DNA from: an uncultured Lachnospiraceae bacterium
Lineage (GTDB): Bacteria > Bacillota > Clostridia > Lachnospirales > Lachnospiraceae
DNA: 7,651 nt
Assembly (NCBI GenBank): GCA_910584695.1
Contig: CAJUBR010000101.1
Span: 1-7,651 of the forward strand
Reading direction: 5' to 3'
Positions 1-5,694 of this stretch are shown piece after piece. A model generated the notes under the pieces. The model was not told where the DNA came from. It worked only from the letters and a program-made list of their open reading frames with translations, and searched no databases. The translations under genes and the position numbers were made by a program. The stretch's first letter is position 1, and each line of letters opens with the position of its first letter.

Positions 1-22
1 GTAGGGAAGTATGGGGAATTTC

Positions 23-60
23 GCCCATGTGTCCGGACATGGGCAGTGCTTGCTAATCTA
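23..60. other. Perfect 8-bp hairpin followed by AGTGC; possible oriT-like site
   Basis: Arms GCCCATGT (23-30) and ACATGGGC (37-44) are perfect complements around a 6-base loop, GTCCGG. The right arm is followed at once by AGTGCTTGC. Transfer origins of the RSF1010/pIP501 type have this arrangement, an inverted repeat directly before a TAAGTGCG-like nick region, so a mobilisation origin is conceivable. The match to the nick core is only partial, and no relaxase gene lies in the window. It could equally be a terminator or an mRNA structure belonging to whatever lies upstream. The hairpin is certain; its role is not. Confidence 0.35.
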
Positions 61-64
61 CCCA

Positions 65-92
65 CGACACTCCCAGAGGGTGTGTCGGTTTT
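65..92 (+). terminator. Probable rho-independent terminator upstream of the regulatory operon
   Basis: Arms CGACACTCCC (65-74) and GGGTGTGTCG (78-87) pair at 9 of 10 positions, with one T-T mismatch, around a 3-base AGA loop. G and TTTT (88-92) follow. A stable stem with a short T run fits an intrinsic terminator that ends upstream transcription just before the promoter at 113-141. The T run is short, so termination may be partial. Confidence 0.5.
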
Positions 93-112
93 AAGATATA
101 TGGAAAAAAGAC

Positions 113-141
113 TTGATATTATTCGTTGTAACGTATAAAAT
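113..141 (+). promoter_or_regulatory. Sigma-A-type promoter for the HTH-regulator-kinase operon
   Basis: A -35 box TTGATA (113-118) and a -10 box TAAAAT (136-141) are separated by exactly 17 bp. Both are close to the housekeeping consensus. The start codon at 165 follows after a strong AAAGGAGG (151-158). The spacer holds an imperfect dyad, CGTT-GT-AACG (124-133), which could be an operator for the small HTH protein or the response regulator. Unlike the two downstream modules, this promoter has a good -35 box, so some constitutive expression is expected. Confidence 0.65.
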
Positions 142-164
142 ATGAATATTAAAGGAGGCAGATT

Positions 165-341
165 ATGGAATATATATCAGTAAAAGAAGCAGCAGAAAAA
201 TGGGGTATTTCTGAAAGAAGAATACAACGGTTATGTTCAGAAGACAGAATTGAAGGCGTAATCAGGTTTAATGGAGTCTGGGCAATCCCTAAAAATTCAG
301 AAAAACCACAGGATCAAAGAAAGCGAGGAAATAAGAAATGA
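165..341 (+). CDS. Small MerR/excisionase-type helix-turn-helix protein (58 aa)
   Basis: This is a 58-residue DNA-binding protein. Residues 4-24 (starting ISVKEAAEKWGISERRIQRL) form a MerR-type helix-turn-helix, and residues 29-42 (IEGVIRFNGVWAIP) look like the short beta wing of the HTH_17 (PF12728) group. The C-terminal tail is basic (QRKRGNKK). The start is set by AAAGGAGG at 151-158, 6 bases before ATG. Its last bases overlap the next gene as ATGA (338-341), so translation with the response regulator is probably coupled. Such small proteins are common beside regulators in Clostridia accessory regions. It might autoregulate the operon through the dyad in the 113-141 promoter, or act on element DNA like an excisionase. 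No integrase is visible to support the second idea. The domain class is clear; the target is unknown. Confidence 0.85.
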   Translation: MEYISVKEAAEKWGISERRIQRLCSEDRIEGVIRFNGVWAIPKNSEKPQDQRKRGNKK

Positions 342-1030
342 AGATATTGTTAATTGAGGATGATGTAGAAATTAGCGATATGCTGAAAAAATTTCTTGGA
401 ACAGAAGGATTTGAAGTAGTAACTGCTTATGATGGGGAAAGTGCCTGTGAAAAGTTTTTTGATGATGAATACAGTCTGGTACTGCTTGACCTGATGATTC
501 CTAAGTTAGATGGAATGGAAGTGATGAATGCCATAAGGGAGAAAAGCACAGTGCCGATTATCATTGTATCAGCAAAAGATACGGATTCTGACAAATCATT
601 AGGGTTAGGACTTGGAGCAGATGATTATGTTACAAAGCCATTTTCCGTAACAGAGGTATTGGCAAGAATCAAGGCAAATATCAGGAGAACTACACAGTAT
701 TCGGCAGGAATAGAAAGAAGGGAAGATACAATAACATGGGGAAAGCTTACCATTAACACAGAGGATTATTCTGTACTGAAAGAGGGAGCGAGAATAGAAT
801 TGACAGTAAAAGAATTTGAAATTTTGAAACTCTTAGTTAAAAACCCAAAAAAGGTTTATACCAAAGAACAGATTTATTCCAGCGTATGGAATGATACCTA
901 TGTGGGAGATGAAAATGCAGTCAATGTCCATATCAGCAGACTGCGGAACAAAATAGAGGACAATCCACGCAATCCCAAATATGTCATAACGGTGTGGGGG
1001 ATTGGGTATAGGTTAGGAGAGGAAGAATGA
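338..1030 (+). CDS. OmpR/VanR-family response regulator
   Basis: A full-length 230-residue two-component transcription factor. The receiver domain covers about residues 1-118. It has the acidic pair D8/D9, phospho-acceptor D51 in LLDLMIP, the switch residue S78 and the conserved lysine K100 in TKPF. A linker leads to an OmpR-type winged helix at about 130-227, with recognition-helix region NAVNVHISRLRNKIE and a closing GIGYRL. All catalytic residues are present, so it should be phosphorylated by the kinase encoded next, whose ATG overlaps its stop (1027-1030). It is also joined upstream by a 4-base overlap to the HTH gene. The 11-bp tandem units at 1984-2016 and 4704-4736 fit the direct-repeat half-sites of this family, so I infer that it activates both effector operons. 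VanR is the closest named family I recognise, but no vancomycin-resistance enzymes are present. Confidence 0.95.
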   Translation: MKILLIEDDVEISDMLKKFLGTEGFEVVTAYDGESACEKFFDDEYSLVLLDLMIPKLDGMEVMNAIREKSTVPIIIVSAKDTDSDKSLGLGLGADDYVTKPFSVTEVLARIKANIRRTTQYSAGIERREDTITWGKLTINTEDYSVLKEGARIELTVKEFEILKLLVKNPKKVYTKEQIYSSVWNDTYVGDENAVNVHISRLRNKIEDNPRNPKYVITVWGIGYRLGEEE

Positions 1031-1965
1031 GTGATAAATCAATTATATTTTTTTTAAGCAGCGCCATTATTTTTCTGATTGCAGTTATCGTTTACCAGCG
1101 TTTTGTTTTTAATAAAGGAATACAGATGAAATTGAAAAAAATAGGTGAAAAGCTGTCAGATATTTTAGAAGATGATAGCGATGAGAAGGTTATGGTTTTT
1201 ACCGACAACAAAATTCTTATGAATTTAAGCGGGCAGATTAACCGGATGCTTTTAGACCGTCAAAAAACAAAGATTGATTACCGCAGACAGGAAATCTCCA
1301 CAAAGAAAATGCTTGCAAATATCTCGCATGATATAAAAACTCCACTGACAGTTATTTTAGGATATTTAGAGATTATGCGTATAGAAAATAAGGAAGATGA
1401 AATATTGAAAAAGGTCGAGTTAAAGGCAAAGCAGGTTATGGAATTGATTAACCAGTTTTTTACACTGGCAAAGCTGGAGGCTGGGGATGTGGGCATGAAA
1501 ATAACCAAGATAAATATCAATGAGTTATGTCGGGAGAATGTGCTTGGTTTTTATGAGCTGTTACTTCAAAAAGAATTTGCTGTGGACATATCCATTCCGG
1601 AACAGAAAATTTTTGTTCAAGGGGATACGGAGTCAATCAACAGGATTTTGAACAATCTGCTGTCAAATGCAATCCGTTATGGCAGTGATGGGAAATATAT
1701 CGGTTTTTTCCTGAGAGAAGATAAAAGATATGTTTACATTGATGTTGCAGATAAAGGAAAGGGGATTGGAAAAGAGTTTGCAGCCAGTGTATTTGAAAGG
1801 CTCTATACAATGGAGGATTCCCGTAACCGTCAGATACAGGGTAATGGATTAGGACTTACAATCGCCAAAAATCTTGCAAAGCAGATGGGCGGAGATATTT
1901 TATTAGAAAGCGAACCCGGTATTAAAACGGTATTTACAGTAAAACTAAAGAAGGTTCTGTATTGA
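1027..1965 (+). CDS. Membrane sensor histidine kinase, VanS-like, minimal N-terminus
   Basis: A 312-residue kinase that should phosphorylate the regulator encoded just upstream. One hydrophobic helix (about 5-28) anchors it. No second membrane helix and no extracellular domain can be seen. A charged linker (30-90) leads to the dimerisation/phospho-acceptor helix with H101 in NISHDIKTPL. The ATP-binding domain follows: N box NRILNNLLSNAIRYG (205-219), G1 box DKGKGIG (242-248), F box VFERLY (255-260) and G2 box GNGLGL (272-277). All catalytic boxes are intact. With a single membrane helix, the signal may be felt within the membrane or passed on by a partner such as the ABC transporter, as is known for several peptide-antibiotic kinases. 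GGAGAGGA lies just before the ATG. No terminator is visible after the stop, so read-through into the glycosyltransferase operon is possible. Confidence 0.93.
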   Translation: MSDKSIIFFLSSAIIFLIAVIVYQRFVFNKGIQMKLKKIGEKLSDILEDDSDEKVMVFTDNKILMNLSGQINRMLLDRQKTKIDYRRQEISTKKMLANISHDIKTPLTVILGYLEIMRIENKEDEILKKVELKAKQVMELINQFFTLAKLEAGDVGMKITKININELCRENVLGFYELLLQKEFAVDISIPEQKIFVQGDTESINRILNNLLSNAIRYGSDGKYIGFFLREDKRYVYIDVADKGKGIGKEFAASVFERLYTMEDSRNRQIQGNGLGLTIAKNLAKQMGGDILLESEPGIKTVFTVKLKKVLY

Positions 1966-1973
1966 ATATCAGG

Positions 1974-2028
1974 CGAAAGGAATTTGTAAGAATTATTCAA
2001 GAGTTTTGAAAAACGTAATCGTTATAAT
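1974..2028 (+). promoter_or_regulatory. Activated promoter module, copy 1 (before the glycosyltransferase operon)
   Basis: This 55-bp block matches 4694-4748 at 52 of 55 positions. It contains three abutting 11-bp units: TTGTAAGAATT (1984-1994), ATTCAAGAGTT (1995-2005) and TTGAAAAACGT (2006-2016). A perfect TATAAT follows at 2023-2028. At 17-bp spacing the -35 position would be AGAGTT, a poor match lying inside unit 2, so the promoter probably needs an activator. Tandem 11-bp units overlapping the -35 region are typical of OmpR-family sites, and the regulator at 338-1030 is the natural candidate. The GAAGGAGG (2035-2042) of the next gene lies directly downstream. Confidence 0.75.
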
Positions 2029-2052
2029 GTTTTTGAAGGAGGATTTTGATAG

Positions 2053-3090
2053 ATGAAACATTTAACGATTACTGTGCCATGTTTTAACTCAGAACAATAT
2101 TTAAAACGCTGTCTTGATTCCTTAGTTGCAGGAGGGAATGAAGTCGAGATTATTGTGGTTAATGATGGTTCTACTGACCATACGGGAGAAATTGCCGAGC
2201 AATATTGCAGACAATTCCCGGATATAGTAACAGTGGTACATAAAGAAAACGGAGGGCATGGCTCTGGTGTAAATACAGGGCTTGCACTTGCCACAGGAAA
2301 ATACTTTAAAGTTGTAGATTCTGATGATTGGTTAGAAGAAAAAGCATATAAAGAGCTTTTAGGAAAGATAAGGAGGTGGTTGAAAAAAGATGTATCAGGG
2401 AGGGAAAACTGCCCTGATATGTTGATATGTGATTATACTTATAACCATTTAAACGATGGGATACGAAAAACAATAAATTACAGGAATATTTTTCCCATAG
2501 ATAAAGTTTGCTCATGGGATAAAATAGGAACATTCCGTCCTCATCAATATTTGGTTATGCACGCTCTCATTTATCGTACAGATGTATTACGAAATTCTAA
2601 GGTGGTTCTGCCGGAAAATACATTTTATGTGGACAATATTTTTGCTTACTATCCGCTGCCCTATGTAAAAACACTTTATTATATGGACATTGACCTGTAC
2701 CAGTATTTTTTGGGCAGGGAGGATCAGTCCGTAAATGAAAATATGTTAATTGCAAGGGTTGAACAGCATATGAAAGTGACAGGAATTGTCGCAGAAAGTG
2801 TAAATCTGGATGAGGTAAAAGAGAACTATCCGAAACTTGCAAATTATATGTGCCGCAACATTTCTATTATGCTGGCGATTTCGTCTATTCATTTACTGCT
2901 TAGAGGCGATGAGCAGGCGAAAGTCTGGTATGGGCAGCTTTGGTCAGATATAAAAAGGAAAAACCCAAAGCTGTATTACCGGCTGCGATATACCACGCTT
3001 AGCGGTTTTACAAATCTTCCCGGCAGATTAGGGAAGAAGGTCACTATAACAGGTTATCGTATTGCAAAGCGGATTTACAAATTTCAATAG
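2053..3090 (+). CDS. Family 2 glycosyltransferase (GT-A fold), cytosolic
   Basis: A 345-residue inverting glycosyltransferase. The nucleotide-sugar half shows TVPCFNSEQYL (7-17), NDGSTD (37-42) and the metal-binding stretch VDSDDW (88-93). These are the hallmarks of GT2 enzymes that move a sugar from a UDP- or similar donor. The acceptor half includes YVDNIF (192-197), with a likely catalytic-base acid at D194, and the end is basic. There is no signal peptide or membrane span, so it should act on the inner face of the membrane or on a soluble acceptor. Donor and acceptor cannot be read from the sequence. It is first in an operon with a papain-like protein and an MprF-type flippase, so a lipid-linked acceptor is plausible (inference). 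GAAGGAGG lies 10 bases before the ATG. Expression is probably controlled by the 1974-2028 module. Confidence 0.9.
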   Translation: MKHLTITVPCFNSEQYLKRCLDSLVAGGNEVEIIVVNDGSTDHTGEIAEQYCRQFPDIVTVVHKENGGHGSGVNTGLALATGKYFKVVDSDDWLEEKAYKELLGKIRRWLKKDVSGRENCPDMLICDYTYNHLNDGIRKTINYRNIFPIDKVCSWDKIGTFRPHQYLVMHALIYRTDVLRNSKVVLPENTFYVDNIFAYYPLPYVKTLYYMDIDLYQYFLGREDQSVNENMLIARVEQHMKVTGIVAESVNLDEVKENYPKLANYMCRNISIMLAISSIHLLLRGDEQAKVWYGQLWSDIKRKNPKLYYRLRYTTLSGFTNLPGRLGKKVTITGYRIAKRIYKFQ

Positions 3091-3106
3091 AAAGAGAGCA
3101 GAGAGT

Positions 3107-3673
3107 ATGTCACATATTTATATTGCGCTTGTAGATACACCGGGTTTTTTTGCGGCATTAATACGCAGATATGTAAAACAGAGATATATCCATGTGGTAA
3201 TTTCGGAAGAACCCACATTTAAAGAGGCTTACAGTGTCGGGAGGAGAAATCCGGCTATTCCTATTTTTGCCGGGTTTACAAAAGAAAGCAGGAATGAGAT
3301 ATTACATACTTTTCCGTCAGCATTTTATAGGATCTGTGAGCTGGATTGCACATATGCACAGAAAAAAGCGATAATGGAAAGGCTGAAAAAAGATTATAAC
3401 AAACGGATGCGTATTCATTATGCAGTAATAGGGTTGCCATTTATTTTAATGGGAGTTCCTTTTTATATTAAGAATCAATATACCTGTTCTTCTTATATTG
3501 GAAAGATTTTGCAGGAAAATGGAATTAGAGTTTCATCTAAACATTTTTCTCTTATAACGCCAAAGGACTTTTATGAATGTGAAAAATTGCGGGTGCTTTT
3601 TGAAGGCAGGCTGTCAGAAATTTCTACAAAAACATCTGGCTGTAAAATAAAAGGAGTGTCCGTTTATGAGTAA
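3107..3673 (+). CDS. Permuted papain/NlpC-P60-like (YiiX-type) putative hydrolase or acyltransferase
   Basis: A 188-residue protein of the circularly permuted papain-like group (YiiX/YaeF type). The candidate catalytic His comes first, H29 in YIHVVIS. The segment YSVGRRNPAIPIFAGF (42-57) is typical of Firmicutes members. The candidate nucleophile C127 in YTCSSYIGKIL comes later; this His-before-Cys order marks the permuted fold. Residues 103-121 are moderately hydrophobic and may touch the membrane. There is no signal peptide, so it probably acts in the cytosol. Members are thought to cleave or transfer amide or ester bonds on peptides or lipids; the substrate here is unknown. I chose the ATG at 3107, 16 bases after the glycosyltransferase stop. 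An in-frame ATG at 3062 lies inside that gene and would add 15 unrelated residues. The ribosome site is weak (AGAGAG). The 3' end overlaps the flippase gene by 8 bases. Confidence 0.75.
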   Translation: MSHIYIALVDTPGFFAALIRRYVKQRYIHVVISEEPTFKEAYSVGRRNPAIPIFAGFTKESRNEILHTFPSAFYRICELDCTYAQKKAIMERLKKDYNKRMRIHYAVIGLPFILMGVPFYIKNQYTCSSYIGKILQENGIRVSSKHFSLITPKDFYECEKLRVLFEGRLSEISTKTSGCKIKGVSVYE

Positions 3674-4709
3674 GAAAATGATTCATAGGCTGATACTGAA
3701 CAGTATTTTTTTTATTGTTATTATGCTGTTTACCTTTGACATTGTTTTTCAAGGGCAGAGTTTTAGAGAAATTGTAAATGCAATTAGGCAGATGCCATGT
3801 CAATATACATTTACAGCGATTTTTCTTGCGTTGTTATTTGTATCAGCAGAAGGCGTCATGATCTGGTATCTATTGAAAGGAATTGGTGAGCAGGCAGCAT
3901 TGCCTTGTTGTATTGCTTATTCTTTTATTGGATTTTTCTTTTCAGGCATTACACCTTCAGCAACCGGAGGACAGCCTGTACAGATGTATTACATGAAACG
4001 AAACGGAAACAGTCTGTCAGCATCTTCGGTCGTTTTGATGACCATTGCCATTTCATATAAACTTGTTCTCGTTTTAATTGGAATAGGAATGTGGATATTT
4101 TGGAACATACCGTTGAAAAGATATTTGCGGGGATATTATTGGTTATATTTTTTGGGATTGTTTCTGAATATTGTGGTAGTAATTATTCTGATATTAGTTA
4201 TGTTTTCATCAAAGTTAATTAGGGGTTGTTTCTGTAAATTAGAAAATGTTTTAGTGCATCTTCGGTTATGGAAGAAAGATAATTCGAGAATAGAGAAGAT
4301 AGACAAGTTTCTATCAAATTATCGGAATGTGGTTTATTTTCTTAAAAACCATAAAAAAATGATAATAACAACCATAGTTGGAACTTTTATACAAAGACTT
4401 AGCATTTTTGTATTGACTTATATAGTATATTGTGGGTTAGGATTTAGAACTGCGGGGATGGCGGATGTCATTCTGCTACAGGCAGCTATATATGTTGCAG
4501 TAGATATGCTTCCAATTCCCGGAGCGCAGGGAGTTACAGAAGCGATGTATAAGAATGTATTTAGAAATATTTTCAGTGGAAAAACCCTTTTGGCGTCCAT
4601 GTGCATTATCAGGGGAATTGGATTTTATTTTCTGCTGTTAATAGGTTTTGTAGTATTTTGCATTGCTGGAAGAACATCTATAAAAAAATGCCACGAAAGA
4701 AATTTGTAA
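3666..4709 (+). CDS. MprF-type flippase domain protein (LPG_synthase_TM / UPF0104), no synthase domain
   Basis: A 347-residue integral membrane protein with about eight hydrophobic helices (near 9-28, 46-70, 80-96, 119-146, 157-181, 231-257, 265-285 and 307-335). It carries the two signatures of the PF03706 family: GITPSATGGQP (94-104) and PIPGAQGVTEA (283-293). In MprF this domain flips aminoacylated phosphatidylglycerol to the outer leaflet. Here the C-terminal aminoacyl-transferase domain is absent and no separate copy is present, so the cargo is probably another lipid. With a glycosyltransferase in the same operon, a glycolipid is the obvious guess (inference). AAAGGAG (3650-3656) lies 9 bases before the ATG, and the gene overlaps the previous one by 8 bases. 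Its last five codons and stop lie inside the second promoter module. Confidence 0.88.
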   Translation: MSKKMIHRLILNSIFFIVIMLFTFDIVFQGQSFREIVNAIRQMPCQYTFTAIFLALLFVSAEGVMIWYLLKGIGEQAALPCCIAYSFIGFFFSGITPSATGGQPVQMYYMKRNGNSLSASSVVLMTIAISYKLVLVLIGIGMWIFWNIPLKRYLRGYYWLYFLGLFLNIVVVIILILVMFSSKLIRGCFCKLENVLVHLRLWKKDNSRIEKIDKFLSNYRNVVYFLKNHKKMIITTIVGTFIQRLSIFVLTYIVYCGLGFRTAGMADVILLQAAIYVAVDMLPIPGAQGVTEAMYKNVFRNIFSGKTLLASMCIIRGIGFYFLLLIGFVVFCIAGRTSIKKCHERNL

Positions 4710-4748
4710 GAATTATTCAAGAGTTTTGAAAAACTGAATCGTTATAAT
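4694..4748 (+). promoter_or_regulatory. Activated promoter module, copy 2 (before the ABC transporter operon)
   Basis: This is the second copy of the 55-bp module, offset by exactly 2720 bases from the first. It has the same 11-bp series: TTGTAAGAATT (4704-4714), ATTCAAGAGTT (4715-4725) and TTGAAAAACTG (4726-4736). TATAAT follows at 4743-4748. Differences from copy 1 are one G-to-A change at 4700 and GT changed to TG at 4735-4736. The module overlaps the end of the flippase gene, whose TAA (4707-4709) falls in the first unit. It should give the ABC operon its own regulator-dependent start, in step with operon A. Confidence 0.75.
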
Positions 4749-4773
4749 AGGATTCAGAAAGGAGGCAGCAGAT

Positions 4774-5694
4774 ATGCCAAATATAGTACAGACAAATCAA
4801 TTAACAAAAATCATTGACGGTAAGGAGTTGGTGAAAAACGTAAATATCCATGTGAAAAAAGGGGAGGTTTACGGATTTTTAGGACCGAACGGAGCCGGAA
4901 AAACAACAGTTATGAAAATGCTCACAAATCTCTGGAAACCAACCTCAGGAGAGGTCTGGCTGTTCGGAGAAAAGCTTACGCCTGCATCTTATGAGGTGCT
5001 GAAAAGGATGGGAAGCATTATTGAATTTCCATGTTTTTATGACCATATGAGTGGAAAGGACAATTTGCAGCTTCACTCTGAGTACATGGGGTATCATACT
5101 CCCGGATGTGTGGAGGATGCGCTTGAAATGCTGGGATTAGCAGATGCGTCCGAAAAGCAGGTAAAAAGCTATTCATTGGGAATGAAACAGCGTTTAGGAA
5201 TTGCCCGCGCAATCCTCTGCAAACCGGAACTGCTGATACTTGACGAGCCTACAAACGGGCTTGATCCAGCCGGAATGAAACAGATCAGGGATTTATTCAG
5301 GATGCTGTGCAGTGAATATGGAATTACAATCATTATATCCAGCCATATGCTTTCAGAGGTGGAAAGCATTGCAGATACGATTGGCGTTATCAATCATGGA
5401 AACATGATGAAAGAAATTTCCATGAAAGAAATCTCGGAAATGAATACGGCATATATAGAGCTTGCGGTTGAGAATACCAAAAAAGCGGCTTATGTTCTGG
5501 CTGACAAACTGGAGCTAAGCAACTTCAAGGTAATTGATGAGAAGTGTATCCGCATCTATGATGCCTGTATTGATACAAAAGACATATCAAAGGCATTAGC
5601 CATGAATGAGGTGGAAATCAATTCTATCAGTAAAAAAGCGGAAAGTCTTGAGGACTATTTCTTAAAGCTGACAGGGGAGGGTGTAAGGAAATGA
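4774..5694 (+). CDS. ABC transporter ATPase, BcrA/LanF (lantibiotic/bacitracin immunity) type
   Basis: A 306-residue ATPase that powers the membrane protein encoded next. It shows Walker A GPNGAGKT (37-44), signature SYSLGMKQR (132-140), Walker B LLILDEPT (153-160) with D157/E158, D-loop NGLDP (161-165) and switch histidine H191. The Q-loop position reads IIEFPCFY with E84. A Glu in place of Gln (E-loop) is a known trait of lantibiotic-immunity LanF proteins. The C-terminal extension (about 215-306) matches the accessory tail of the BcrA/CcmA-like drug-export group. AAAGGAGG (4758-4765) lies 8 bases before the ATG. The stop overlaps the permease start as ATGA (5691-5694). I infer export or membrane clearance of a peptide antibiotic; the compound is not identifiable. 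It is the first gene under promoter copy 2. Confidence 0.93.
   Translation: MPNIVQTNQLTKIIDGKELVKNVNIHVKKGEVYGFLGPNGAGKTTVMKMLTNLWKPTSGEVWLFGEKLTPASYEVLKRMGSIIEFPCFYDHMSGKDNLQLHSEYMGYHTPGCVEDALEMLGLADASEKQVKSYSLGMKQRLGIARAILCKPELLILDEPTNGLDPAGMKQIRDLFRMLCSEYGITIIISSHMLSEVESIADTIGVINHGNMMKEISMKEISEMNTAYIELAVENTKKAAYVLADKLELSNFKVIDEKCIRIYDACIDTKDISKALAMNEVEINSISKKAESLEDYFLKLTGEGVRK

Noticed and set aside
1..138. Frame 1 is open from the window edge to TAA at 136-138, a possible end of an upstream gene.
   Set aside because: The 45 residues resemble no family I know. The stretch is dominated by two strong hairpins, and its end overlaps the -10 box of a good promoter. It is most likely a chance open frame, though the window edge prevents certainty.
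1278..1520. Minus-strand open frames opposite the kinase and other genes (for example 1278-1520, 2022-2294, 5627-5908 and 6813-7004).
   Set aside because: They are shadows of well-supported + strand genes, lack ribosome sites and have no recognisable domains.
338..1965. A glycopeptide (vancomycin) resistance operon, suggested by the VanR/VanS-like pair.
   Set aside because: No ligase, dehydrogenase or dipeptidase of the vanHAX type is present. The downstream genes are lipid-modification and ABC-export types.
2006..2028. TTGAAA (2006-2011) as a -35 box for the TATAAT at 2023.
   Set aside because: The spacer would be only 11 bp, far short of 16-18 bp. The hexamer is better explained as part of the third 11-bp unit.
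3062..3106. An upstream in-frame ATG for the papain-like protein at 3062.
   Set aside because: It lies inside the glycosyltransferase gene and adds residues unlike the family. The ATG at 3107 just after that gene's stop begins with the expected first strand.
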